Positions 1 to 5,544 of a DNA stretch of 5,975 nt are shown here, one piece after another. The position numbers were made by a program, and so were the translations under genes. Within the stretch, counting starts at the first letter, position 1. Each line of letters begins with the position of its first letter. This DNA is from an uncultured Prevotella sp. (lineage in GTDB: Bacteria; Bacteroidota; Bacteroidia; Bacteroidales; Bacteroidaceae), in assembly GCA_934219025.1 (NCBI GenBank), contig CAKQDG010000119.1, forward strand, positions 1-5,975, written 5' to 3'. Under the pieces are notes generated by a model, which saw only the letters and a program-made list of their open reading frames with translations, did no database searches and was not told the DNA's origin.

Positions 1-84
1 GCCTGTTCTGACATCAGAAGAATTGTTGAAATTATTCTGAACTCGAGATTCGTCGAAGTTCCACGGACCAAAGGGGAGGAATAA
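1..84 (+). CDS. possible 3' end of an upstream gene (partial)
   Basis: Frame 1 is open from the window edge to a TAA at 82-84, giving about 27 residues that end in ...SRFVEVPRTKGEE. I do not recognise the family. A competing reading in frame 2 gives PVLTSEELLKLF and stops at a TGA at 38-40; it also looks protein-like, so the true frame is uncertain. Degenerate repeats begin directly after the frame 1 stop, which fits a gene end followed by intergenic DNA. The stretch is too short to judge by codon use. Confidence 0.3.
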   Translation, partial: ACSDIRRIVEIILNSRFVEVPRTKGEE

Positions 85-217
85 TTTTTGAATACGGATT
101 AAACTGATATTTTTTCACACGGATAGACACGGATTTTTGTTTGAACACGAATCTCACGAATATTGGCACATGGATTTTTTAGTCTCCCATAGATTACACG
201 GATGAACACAGATTTTT
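85..217. repeat. degenerate ACACGGATT-type intergenic repeats
   Basis: Variants of acacggat/acacgaat followed by a T-run recur here: cacacggata and gacacggattttt (115-137), aacacgaat and tcacgaat (144-161), cacatggatttttt (167-180), then tctcccatagattacacgg and aacacagattttt (183-217). The last unit clearly resembles the arms of the inverted repeat at 904-1034, so both sides of the toxin-antitoxin operon carry one repeat family. Such AT-rich degenerate repeats are common between genes in Bacteroidota; their function is not established. I see no gene here. Confidence 0.7.
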
Positions 218-237
218 GGATGCATTTCCCATCTTTT

Positions 238-269
238 CTTGCTATATTCAGAATAAAAGAGTATTTTTG
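238..269 (+). promoter_or_regulatory. Bacteroidota-type -33/-7 promoter for the toxin-antitoxin operon
   Basis: A -7 element TATTTTTG at 262-269 matches TAnnTTTG exactly. A cTTG at 238-241 lies 20 bases upstream, in the place of the -33 TTTG. Initiation a few bases after 269 would leave a leader of roughly 35 bases before the ATG at 312. The spacing agrees with the primary sigma (RpoD-like) consensus known from Bacteroides. I see no clear operator palindrome over it, although type II antitoxins usually repress their own promoter. Confidence 0.6.
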
Positions 270-311
270 CATTGGGTAAGTGGATTTTAAAACGCATAAA
301 AGGAGAAGATT

Positions 312-563
312 ATGGAACAGATTTTAGTTACGGTAGATTCTGGACAGCCGTTGCAGAATATTCGTAAGGCAATAAACATGCTGCGAGGGGTCGTTTCAAC
401 ATCAATCGTCAAGGAGCCTGTATTGACCAAGACACAAAGGCAACAGGCTTATGTTAAGGAAAGTCTGACAAGGGCTTTGCAGGAAGTGAAACTTGCTAAA
501 TTGGAAGGAAGGAAACTGCAAAGTATTGATGATTTCCTGAAAGAGCTTGATGAGGAGGACTGA
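312..563 (+). CDS. antitoxin of a type II toxin-antitoxin pair
   Basis: An 83-residue acidic-ended protein directly upstream of a RelE/HigB-like toxin, which is the main reason for calling it the antitoxin. Residues 1-35 look like a small strand-helix-strand fold (ILVTVDSG, then QNIRKAINMLRG, then VSTSIVKE), possibly the DNA-binding or dimerising part. Residues 45-80 form a long predicted helix ending in SIDDFLKELDEED, which resembles the toxin-wrapping tail of RelB-like antitoxins. The start is supported by AGGAG at 301-305, six bases before the ATG, and by the promoter at 238-269. Only two bases separate its stop from the toxin start, so the two are almost certainly co-translated. The role as antitoxin is inferred from position and the C-terminal helix; the N-terminal family is not recognised. 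Confidence 0.72.
   Translation: MEQILVTVDSGQPLQNIRKAINMLRGVVSTSIVKEPVLTKTQRQQAYVKESLTRALQEVKLAKLEGRKLQSIDDFLKELDEED
552..558 (+). promoter_or_regulatory. Shine-Dalgarno site of the toxin gene inside the antitoxin gene
   Basis: GAGGAGG lies seven bases before the toxin ATG at 566 and within the last codons of the antitoxin, where it encodes part of the acidic DEED end. It is a near-perfect anti-SD match, stronger than is usual in Bacteroidota. It fixes the toxin start and makes toxin translation follow directly on antitoxin translation. Confidence 0.65.
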
Positions 564-565
564 AT

Positions 566-898
566 ATGGAAGTTAATATTACACTTGGTCCAGAATTCAA
601 GAGACAATTCAAGCGCTTGGCAAAGAAATATCATTCATTGAGAAATGATATAGACGAATGGAGAAAGAAAATATATAAGAATCCTTTAGTTGGTGACGAC
701 CTTGGCGGCGGCGTGAGGAAAATAAGAATGGCTATTGCTGATAAGGGAAAAGGGAAAAGTGGAGGCGCAAGGATTTTGACGCTTAATGTTCTGGTCAGCG
801 AAGACGGTATGGATGTTACCCTTCTCACGATTTATGATAAGGGGGAAATATCTAATGTGAAGGATGAGTTTATTGAGTTTTTGATTGAAAACTTATAA
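566..898 (+). CDS. RelE/ParE-superfamily toxin (HigB-like)
   Basis: A 110-residue basic protein with the layout of RelE/HigB toxins: an N-terminal helical part (FKRQFKRLAKKYHSLRNDID, residues 11-30), then the hallmark KIRMAIADKGKGKSGGAR (52-69), then strands with LLTIYDKGEISNV (86-98) and a C-terminal helix. The basic GKGKSGGAR loop and the IYDKGE segment are what most clearly mark the family. Known members are ribosome-dependent mRNA endonucleases (RelE, HigB) or gyrase poisons (ParE); the K/R-rich core favours the mRNase type, but this is inference. Its length is normal and the frame is intact, so the toxin may be active and held by the preceding antitoxin. It follows the antitoxin by two bases in one operon. 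The operon is more AT-rich than the genes downstream and is flanked by repeats, which fits an acquired cassette. Confidence 0.83.
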   Translation: MEVNITLGPEFKRQFKRLAKKYHSLRNDIDEWRKKIYKNPLVGDDLGGGVRKIRMAIADKGKGKSGGARILTLNVLVSEDGMDVTLLTIYDKGEISNVKDEFIEFLIENL

Positions 899-903
899 TG
901 TTA

Positions 904-1034
904 TTTTCTCCCACAGATTTTTATTCTCCCACAGATTAACACAGATTTTGTTGTGAGTTTCGCTACAACTGTGGAAGAATAATCTGTGTAAATCTGTGTA
1001 ATCTGTGGGAGAATAAATTATCTGCGGGAGAAAA
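904..1034. repeat. nested imperfect inverted repeat (CTCCCACAGATT family)
   Basis: Two nested arm pairs are visible. The outer arms, 904-918 and 1020-1034, pair with one mismatch (ttttctcccacagat against atctgcgggagaaaa). The inner arms, 923-947 and 991-1014, are 25 and 24 bases long and complementary apart from a single-base indel. Within each side the unit is also repeated directly (ttctcccacagatt at 906-919 and 924-937; aatctgtgta at 981-990 and 991-1000). It lies between the toxin stop and the next gene. As RNA it would fold into a long stem that could end transcription of the toxin operon, although no clean U-tract follows. The upstream relative is at 183-217. Confidence 0.8.
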
Positions 1035-1061
1035 ACACGATATATTATTTAGACTTATTTT

Positions 1062-2243
1062 ATGAAAACAGATAATACCGAGGATGTTTTGCTGGACGTT
1101 CTTAGGCAGGAAATCTGTGGCTGTAAAGAACGTGGCGGAAGGTCATTTTCTTTGGCAGAGCTGAAACACGTGATGCGCCTTGCCAAGGAACATACCGTGC
1201 AGGGACTGGTGGCAAATGCCGCGGTGGATGGACGGCTGAAGATAGCCGACGATATGTCTGCCGAAAAACAGAAGGCTGTGATGACGCTGATGCAGGTGAA
1301 CGTGATGCATCAGCGCAGCTATTTCCAGTTTGAAAAAGCCATTGCCGAGTTTGCCGCTCTGATGAAGAAGCATAGTCTGCGGTATGTGGTGTTCAAAGGC
1401 GTTGCCGTGGCACGGCACTATCCCGTGCCCTATACCCGGACGATGGGCGATGTGGACTTCTATGTTCCTGCGTCAGATTTCAATAAGGCAGTGGAGGTGA
1501 TAGAACGGGAGCTGCATGTTGAGATAGAGAAAGAGGACATCGACAAGCATTACAGTTTTGATTATCAAGGCATCCGTTTTGAGATGCACTACCAGATAGA
1601 GACGTTTGGCAACGGGAGGCATCAGCGGTATTTCAACCGGATGATTGACGGGAGTATCGCCAGTGGGGCGGATAGTTTCAGCATCGCTGATAGTAAAGCC
1701 GAAAAAAATGGAGTGGATGTTTCGGTGCTCTCTCCTACGGAAGACCTGATTGTTGTTTTCAAACACTGGTTCAACCACTTGCTTGTGGAGGGCGTGGGAC
1801 TGCGCCAGACTGTAGACCTTGCAGTCCTTTTAATGGCATACAGAGACAAAATGGATGTCGCGCTACTGATGAATGCCTTGAAGGAAATTGGCTATATTAA
1901 AGCATTCCGTGCCATGCTCGCCATGATGCACAAGTATTTCAGCATGTCGGGCGTGGAGAATTTCTGCGCTTTGAAAAAGCAAGACGAGCGGTATGCCGAG
2001 AAACTTATGGCAACCGTGATGGAGAGCGGCAACTTCGGGCGGAAGGCATACAAAAATCATATGGCAGGAAAGAAAAAGAGTGTTGAAACAGCCACGAGGG
2101 CATTGCGCCATTGCGCACGGTTCTTCTGGCTGGCGCCAAAGGATATCCTTTTTTTGATTCCGAGGAGAATAGGGATTACGATGAAGCCCCTCCTCCGCGC
2201 CACCTTCGGTTGCTTACCCCTCCCCATAAGGAGAGGGGAGTGA
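1062..2243 (+). CDS. nucleotidyltransferase-fold protein (NTP_transf_5-like)
   Basis: A 393-residue protein of the family annotated as 'uncharacterised nucleotidyltransferase' (NTP_transf_5, Pfam PF14907). An N-terminal helical region (about 1-105) precedes the core: VVFKGVAVARHY (109-120), then R126 and GDVDFYVP (129-136), whose D130 and D132 are the expected metal-binding pair. FEMH (173-176) supplies a likely third acidic residue, E174. A helical C-terminal half carries SPTEDLIVVFKHW (224-236) and LRQTVDL (247-253), both typical of the family. No signal peptide or membrane segment is evident, so it is probably cytoplasmic. The family is frequent in Bacteroidota polysaccharide loci, but its substrate is not established; nucleotide or phospho-sugar transfer is only a guess. 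No Shine-Dalgarno is seen before the ATG. The last residues (LPLPIRRGE) are read from a C-rich hairpin repeat, so the C-terminus was probably altered by repeat insertion. Confidence 0.8.
   Translation: MKTDNTEDVLLDVLRQEICGCKERGGRSFSLAELKHVMRLAKEHTVQGLVANAAVDGRLKIADDMSAEKQKAVMTLMQVNVMHQRSYFQFEKAIAEFAALMKKHSLRYVVFKGVAVARHYPVPYTRTMGDVDFYVPASDFNKAVEVIERELHVEIEKEDIDKHYSFDYQGIRFEMHYQIETFGNGRHQRYFNRMIDGSIASGADSFSIADSKAEKNGVDVSVLSPTEDLIVVFKHWFNHLLVEGVGLRQTVDLAVLLMAYRDKMDVALLMNALKEIGYIKAFRAMLAMMHKYFSMSGVENFCALKKQDERYAEKLMATVMESGNFGRKAYKNHMAGKKKSVETATRALRHCARFFWLAPKDILFLIPRRIGITMKPLLRATFGCLPLPIRRGE
2217..2240. repeat. C-rich hairpin repeat over the end of the nucleotidyltransferase gene
   Basis: The sequence ccccTCCCC-ataagg-agaggggag can pair as ctcccc (2220-2225) with ggggag (2235-2240), or one step outward as cccctc (2217-2222) with gagggg (2233-2238). 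It encodes the final LPIRRGE of the upstream protein and ends beside its TGA (2241-2243). It belongs to the same style of C-rich/G-rich hairpins as those at 2481-2532 and 5545-5733. It may help end transcription, but no U-tract follows. Confidence 0.6.
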
Positions 2244-2350
2244 TTGCCATGAAATGTATACTTTTCAAAGTGTTCTAAATTTCTTCATACTTACCACTTG
2301 TGTCGTTGTCGGAAAGTTAAAGAATGTATAAGCCAAAGCTCCGCTTCGGA

Positions 2351-2408
2351 AGAAGCAATGCTTTTTCGGGAGCAAAGCATTGCTTCTCTCCCCGAAAAGC
2401 ATTGCTTT
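2351..2408. repeat. two mutually exclusive stem-loops built on AAGCAATGCTT
   Basis: Hairpin I pairs agaagcaatgcttt (2351-2364) perfectly with aaagcattgcttct (2374-2387), 14 base pairs around a 9-base loop. Hairpin II pairs 2353-2370 with 2391-2407, 17 base pairs with one bulged T and a loop of about 20 bases. The two share the left arm, so only one can form at a time. The core unit occurs three times (2353-2364, 2374-2386, 2396-2408), the last two in the same orientation. Confidence 0.7.
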
Positions 2409-2480
2409 CCTGAAAAAGCCGTTTTTCGTTAAAGAAAAATTAAGAAATCGGGGCGAGGAAATTTGGAACACTTTTTTTAG

Positions 2481-2532
2481 TTTTTCCCCTCCCCCGCCAA
2501 GAGGAGACGGGGAAGAGGAATATTATAAATCC
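2481..2532. repeat. short C-rich element, relative of the element at 5545-5733
   Basis: It begins with tttttcccctcccccgcc (2481-2498), identical over 18 bases to 5545-5562, and ends with attataaatcc (2522-2532), identical to 5723-5733. Internally ttcccctcccccgcc (2484-2498) faces gacggggaagaggaa (2506-2520) with 12 of 15 positions complementary. The three exceptions become G-U pairs in RNA read from the minus strand. It thus has both ends of the longer copy but only a 7-base loop. Confidence 0.7.
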
Positions 2533-2641
2533 AATATAGCAAAGTCTTATTCTTCGTTCCGTTTTTTTAGCCTATATAATTCATAGGATAATGTATATTA
2601 TCGGAAGCTGTTCTTCTTTTTAGACGAAAACCTATAAAACC

Positions 2642-2768
2642 CCCGATGTCGTTTTGCAAGCCTTTGGCTTTTGTATTACGTCAAATGTGTCTTATAGAGA
2701 GCAAGCTCTCTTCCGTCCACATCCGCCATAATACAAACACTTCGTGTCTCTTGCAAAACAACATCGGG
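2642..2768. repeat. 127-base imperfect palindrome upstream of the glycosyltransferases
   Basis: The ends cccgatgtcgttttgcaag (2642-2660) and cttgcaaaacaacatcggg (2750-2768) are complementary with one mismatch. The middle is a second palindrome, gagagcaagctctc (2697-2710). In between, tttgtatta recurs in inverted form on both sides. The right half and its flank (2698-2784) reappear inverted at 5882-5975. It ends 53 bases before the ATG of the first glycosyltransferase, so if transcribed it would form a large hairpin in the leader. Size, palindromic form and lack of coding capacity suggest a MITE- or REP-like dispersed repeat. Confidence 0.75.
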
Positions 2769-2821
2769 CGATAAACATGAAAAACAGAAATTGATTTTTA
2801 AATCCAAAAAACAACATAATT

Positions 2822-3757
2822 ATGAGTAATACTATAGCTGCTATTATCCTTACAAAGGATGAGGAGAAGCATATAGCCCGTTGCATCAAGTCGCTCGAAG
2901 GAGTGTGCGAGGAAGTTTTTGTAATTGACTGCTTCAGCACAGACAATACAAAGAGTATCGCCGAGTCGCTTGGGGCAAAGGTTTACCAACACCCGTGGAA
3001 GAACTATGCCACTCAGTTTAACTGGGGACTGCACAACTGCCCGATAACAGCCGACTGGGTGTGGCGCATCGATGCCGACGAATATCTGGACAATGGACTC
3101 GGCGAGAGTGTGAAGAAAGCCATCTCAGAGTGTGGCGACGACGTGAACGGCATATACGTGAGGAAGCGCATCGACTTTATGGGCAGACCGCTGATGCATG
3201 GCGGATGGTATCCCAGCTATCACCTGAAGGTGTGGCGCCGGGGGCACGGCGAGTGTGAAAACCGCTGGATGGACGAGCATATCCGAATCTTCGACGGACG
3301 GGCGATAACCGTGGAGCAGGGCGACCAGGTGGATGCCAACCTGAACAACCTGACGTGGTGGATGGACAAGCACAACGGATATGCCACGCGCGAAATGGCG
3401 GATATGCTGATGATGGAATATGCGTTGGATGCCTCGGCAGAGGAGGTAGTGCCAAAGTTTTTCGGAACGGAAGAGCAACGCAAGCGCTGGCTGAAAGTAA
3501 AATACATCAAGGCGCCGCTTTTTCTCCGCCCGTTCATCAATTTTACTATCCGCTATGTGCTGAAAGCAGGTTTCCTCGACGGCAGAGAGGGATTTATCTG
3601 GCATTTCCTGCAAGGCTTCTCCTATCGCTTCCTCGTTGATGCCAAGATTTTCGAACTGAAAAAGCGGTTCGGGTTTGACAAGGAGAAGATAAAAGAGTAT
3701 TTGAGAGAAACATATCTGACCGACACCGGTAATTCGGGGGGGGGTAAACAGAAGTGA
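2822..3757 (+). CDS. family 2 glycosyltransferase, WaaE/KdtX-like (first paralogue)
   Basis: A 311-residue GT-A-fold enzyme resembling the LPS-core beta-1,4-glucosyltransferase group (WaaE/KdtX-like). The N-terminal ILTKDEEKHIARCIKSL (9-25) and DCFSTDNT (36-43) bind the nucleotide sugar. RIDADEY (82-88) contains the metal-binding D84-x-D86. HGGWYP (126-131) and MDEH (150-153) are conserved family motifs, the latter probably holding the catalytic base. TWWMDKH (178-184) and an amphipathic, aromatic C-terminal part (about 231-275, LFLRPFINF...GFIWHFLQGF) suggest contact with the inner membrane and a lipid-linked acceptor. The sugar and acceptor cannot be read from sequence. No Shine-Dalgarno precedes the ATG. 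It is about 60% identical to the next gene, but its codons are visibly richer in G/C. The last codons run through a G9 tract (3736-3744) that may be slippery. Confidence 0.85.
   Translation: MSNTIAAIILTKDEEKHIARCIKSLEGVCEEVFVIDCFSTDNTKSIAESLGAKVYQHPWKNYATQFNWGLHNCPITADWVWRIDADEYLDNGLGESVKKAISECGDDVNGIYVRKRIDFMGRPLMHGGWYPSYHLKVWRRGHGECENRWMDEHIRIFDGRAITVEQGDQVDANLNNLTWWMDKHNGYATREMADMLMMEYALDASAEEVVPKFFGTEEQRKRWLKVKYIKAPLFLRPFINFTIRYVLKAGFLDGREGFIWHFLQGFSYRFLVDAKIFELKKRFGFDKEKIKEYLRETYLTDTGNSGGGKQK
3736..3744 (+). repeat. G9 homopolymer in the last codons of a glycosyltransferase gene
   Basis: Nine consecutive G encode the Gly run before the final KQK. With nine, translation stops at TGA 3755-3757. 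With ten it would stop at once at TAA 3745-3747. With eight it would run 33 more codons to TAA 3843-3845, overlapping the next gene by 11 bases. Tracts of this length are typical sites of slipped-strand phase variation, and also of sequencing error. Confidence 0.85.
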
Positions 3758-3804
3758 AAAATTAAGAATATATCAATGTGGATTCTTGTTGACTTTGCCT
3801 CAGA

Positions 3805-3838
3805 GCATAAGCTTCGAGCAGGAAAGGAGGGCTTATGC
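3805..3838 (+). promoter_or_regulatory. start-codon hairpin with a strong Shine-Dalgarno in its loop
   Basis: gcataagc (3805-3812) is perfectly complementary to gcttatgc (3831-3838), which contains the ATG (3835-3837) of the second glycosyltransferase. Two G-U pairs could extend the stem inward. The loop carries AAGGAGG (3824-3830), an unusually strong ribosome-binding site for Bacteroidota, four bases before the ATG. When formed, the stem would hide the start codon while leaving the ribosome-binding site exposed or partly paired. Ribosomes arriving from the upstream gene could open it. Confidence 0.6.
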
Positions 3839-4743
3839 AGCTTAATCAACATTCAAGTATATCCTTTGTCATTCTAACCTACAATGAAGAGAAACACATT
3901 GAGCGTTGCATTCGTTCCTTGCTGCCTTTTGCCAAGGAAATCTGGGTGGTAGATTCGTTTTCTACTGACAATACTTTAGAAATAGCAGAAAAACTTGGTG
4001 CAAAGACCATCAAGCATCCTTTTGAAAATCAAGCACAGCAGTTCAATTGGGCTATCAAGAATTGTGATATTCTGGGTGACTGGATTTGGCGCGTGGATGC
4101 CGATGAGTATATTTCTGAGGAATGTGGAGAAAAGGTTACAGAGGCTATAGCTACCTGCGACGATGATGTCAATGGCATTTATGTGAACAAGGCTATCGTT
4201 TTCCAAGGGCGCAAGTTGAAGCATGGTGGCTGGTATCCGGCTCCGCAAATCAAGGTAATCAGAAAAGGATTCGGCGAGAGCGAGAACAAGGTGATGGATG
4301 AGCATCTCATCATCACTTCGGGGCGAACTGTCTATGTAGATGGCGACCAAACCGACGAGAACCTAAACGACTTGACTTGGTGGAGCGACAAACACAACAA
4401 ATATGCCAGCCGTGAAGCCATCAATATGCTGATGATGCAATATGAGATGGATGCCGATGCAGAGGGGGTGCCTGCCAAACTGCTCGGTAATGATGCAGAG
4501 AGAAAACGTTGGTTGAAGGTTAGGTATGCCAGGATGCCGTTGTTCTTGCGACCATTTATCTATTTCTTTGTCAGATATATCTTGAAACTTGGCTTTTTGG
4601 ATGGCAAGCAGGGATTCATCTGGTATGTTCTTCAAGGATTTTGGTATCGCTTTTTGGTGGATGCCAAGATATATGAAATCAAGAAGAAATGTGGCTTTGA
4701 CGAAAAGAAAGTCAAGGCTTTTCTGAAATCATATTCGTATTAA
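3835..4743 (+). CDS. family 2 glycosyltransferase, WaaE/KdtX-like (second paralogue)
   Basis: A 302-residue paralogue of the preceding enzyme, colinear over its full length with one single-residue gap and about 60% identity counted by eye. It keeps every key motif: ILTYNEEKHIERCI (13-26), DSFSTDNT (40-47), RVDADEY (86-92) with the D88-x-D90 metal site, HGGWYP (130-135), MDEH (154-157), TWWSDKH (181-187), and the aromatic C-terminal membrane-associated region. Differences in the N-terminal nucleotide-binding part and in the TSGRTVYVDGDQ region (161-172, matching FDGRAITVEQGDQ in the first copy) could give it a different donor or acceptor. The start is fixed by AAGGAGG at 3824-3830. Its codons are clearly more A/T-rich than those of the first copy, so the pair is more likely to be separately acquired than a recent duplication. 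It lies 77 bases after the first paralogue and 8 before the third glycosyltransferase. Confidence 0.86.
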   Translation: MQLNQHSSISFVILTYNEEKHIERCIRSLLPFAKEIWVVDSFSTDNTLEIAEKLGAKTIKHPFENQAQQFNWAIKNCDILGDWIWRVDADEYISEECGEKVTEAIATCDDDVNGIYVNKAIVFQGRKLKHGGWYPAPQIKVIRKGFGESENKVMDEHLIITSGRTVYVDGDQTDENLNDLTWWSDKHNKYASREAINMLMMQYEMDADAEGVPAKLLGNDAERKRWLKVRYARMPLFLRPFIYFFVRYILKLGFLDGKQGFIWYVLQGFWYRFLVDAKIYEIKKKCGFDEKKVKAFLKSYSY

Positions 4744-4751
4744 TATTTAAA

Positions 4752-5504
4752 ATGAAAGTTACTATCATAACAAGTTGCTACAACCGTGAGAAGACGATTC
4801 GCGGTTGCATAGAGAGCGTGCTCCGGCAGGACTATCCCGACATAGAGTATATCGTGGTGGACGGGGCTTCGACCGACGGCTCTTTGCAGATAATCAATGA
4901 ATACAAGGACAAAATAGCAAAGATTATCTCCGAGCCAGACCATGGCATGTATGAGGCGATAAACAAGGGGATTCGTGTTGCCACAGGCGATATCGTTGGT
5001 TTGGTGCACTCTGATGATTTCTTGTATTCGCCACAGACCGTATCACGTATCGTGAAGCGCTTTGAGGAGACACATGCCGATTTCCTGTATGGCGACGGAC
5101 TGTTTGTGAATCCGGAGAACACGGACAAGGTGGTGAGAAACTGGATTGGCGGCGACTACCGCCTTTGGAAAGTGCGCCACGGCTGGTTGCCTTTGCATCC
5201 CACTTGCTATATCAGGCGAACAACTATCGAGAGGAAAGGACTCTACAACGAGAGCTATAAGATTGCTGCCGACTCCGATTTCCTGTTCCGCTATCTGCTG
5301 GGCGGCGAACTGAGCGTTACCTATCTTCATGAGTATATCGTGAGGATGCGCATGGGCGGACTAAGCACCGACTCGGCACGAAGAAAGCAGATGTGGCGGG
5401 AAGACATCCGGATGTATCAGTCGCACGGCATGAACCCCACGCTGACCAAGTTGGAGAAGATGATGTGGAAAGTGCCGCAGTTTATCGGGGCGAAGTTCAA
5501 GTAG
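4752..5504 (+). CDS. family 2 glycosyltransferase, WfgS/WcaE-like
   Basis: A 250-residue single-domain GT-A enzyme from a different branch of family 2 than its two neighbours. It opens with VTIITSCYNREKTIRGCIES (3-22) and QDYPDIEYIVVDGASTDGS (26-44), the nucleotide-binding region. SEPDHGMYEAINKGI (60-74) and VHSDDF (85-90) follow, with D88/D89 as the metal site. LHPTCYIRR (148-156) and AADSDFLFR (172-180) follow; the D174/D176 segment probably holds the catalytic base. This order is that of the WfgS/WcaE-like group, which builds O-antigen, colanic acid or capsule repeat units. No membrane segment is seen, so it probably works at the cytoplasmic face of the inner membrane. Its ATG follows the previous stop by eight A/T-rich bases without a Shine-Dalgarno, so it is almost certainly in the same transcript. 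Donor and linkage are unknown. Confidence 0.87.
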   Translation: MKVTIITSCYNREKTIRGCIESVLRQDYPDIEYIVVDGASTDGSLQIINEYKDKIAKIISEPDHGMYEAINKGIRVATGDIVGLVHSDDFLYSPQTVSRIVKRFEETHADFLYGDGLFVNPENTDKVVRNWIGGDYRLWKVRHGWLPLHPTCYIRRTTIERKGLYNESYKIAADSDFLFRYLLGGELSVTYLHEYIVRMRMGGLSTDSARRKQMWREDIRMYQSHGMNPTLTKLEKMMWKVPQFIGAKFK

Positions 5505-5544
5505 AGCACTAATCTGTTTATATTTCACAGAACTTTCTGATTTA

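Larger units (their letters stand above)
2244..2821. other. 578-base non-coding region rich in hairpins
   Basis: No convincing gene on either strand: the open frames here are short, overlap the repeats and match no family I know. The region holds a double-hairpin cluster (2351-2408), a short C-rich element (2481-2532), a weak CCTAT/ATAGG hairpin (2571-2587) and a large palindrome (2642-2768). It must contain the promoter or leader of the glycosyltransferase genes, but I found no good TTG-N20-TAnnTTTG match in it. It separates the nucleotidyltransferase gene from the glycosyltransferases, so the two are probably transcribed separately. Confidence 0.6.

Noticed and set aside
904..1034. CRISPR-like array
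   Set aside because: The repeats are degenerate, in inverted order and without regular unique spacers; no cas genes are present.
2259..2266. TACTTTTC as a -7 element after the nucleotidyltransferase gene
   Set aside because: It lacks the final G and a properly spaced -33 element.
2380..2586. 68-codon open frame on the plus strand
   Set aside because: It is made of the hairpin cluster and the C-rich element; the product (e.g. FSFSPPPPRGDGEEE) is repeat-derived.
2642..2768. Insertion sequence or tRNA/riboswitch
   Set aside because: No transposase frame, no cloverleaf and no riboswitch core that I recognise; only a palindrome.
3125..3613. Long open frame of 162 codons on the minus strand
   Set aside because: It lies wholly inside the first glycosyltransferase gene, whose plus-strand product has all family motifs; the minus-strand product has no recognisable domain.
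3766..3797. Possible promoter before the second glycosyltransferase (TGACTTTG at 3790-3797)
   Set aside because: One mismatch to TAnnTTTG and no TTG about 20 bases upstream; the short gap favours one transcript.
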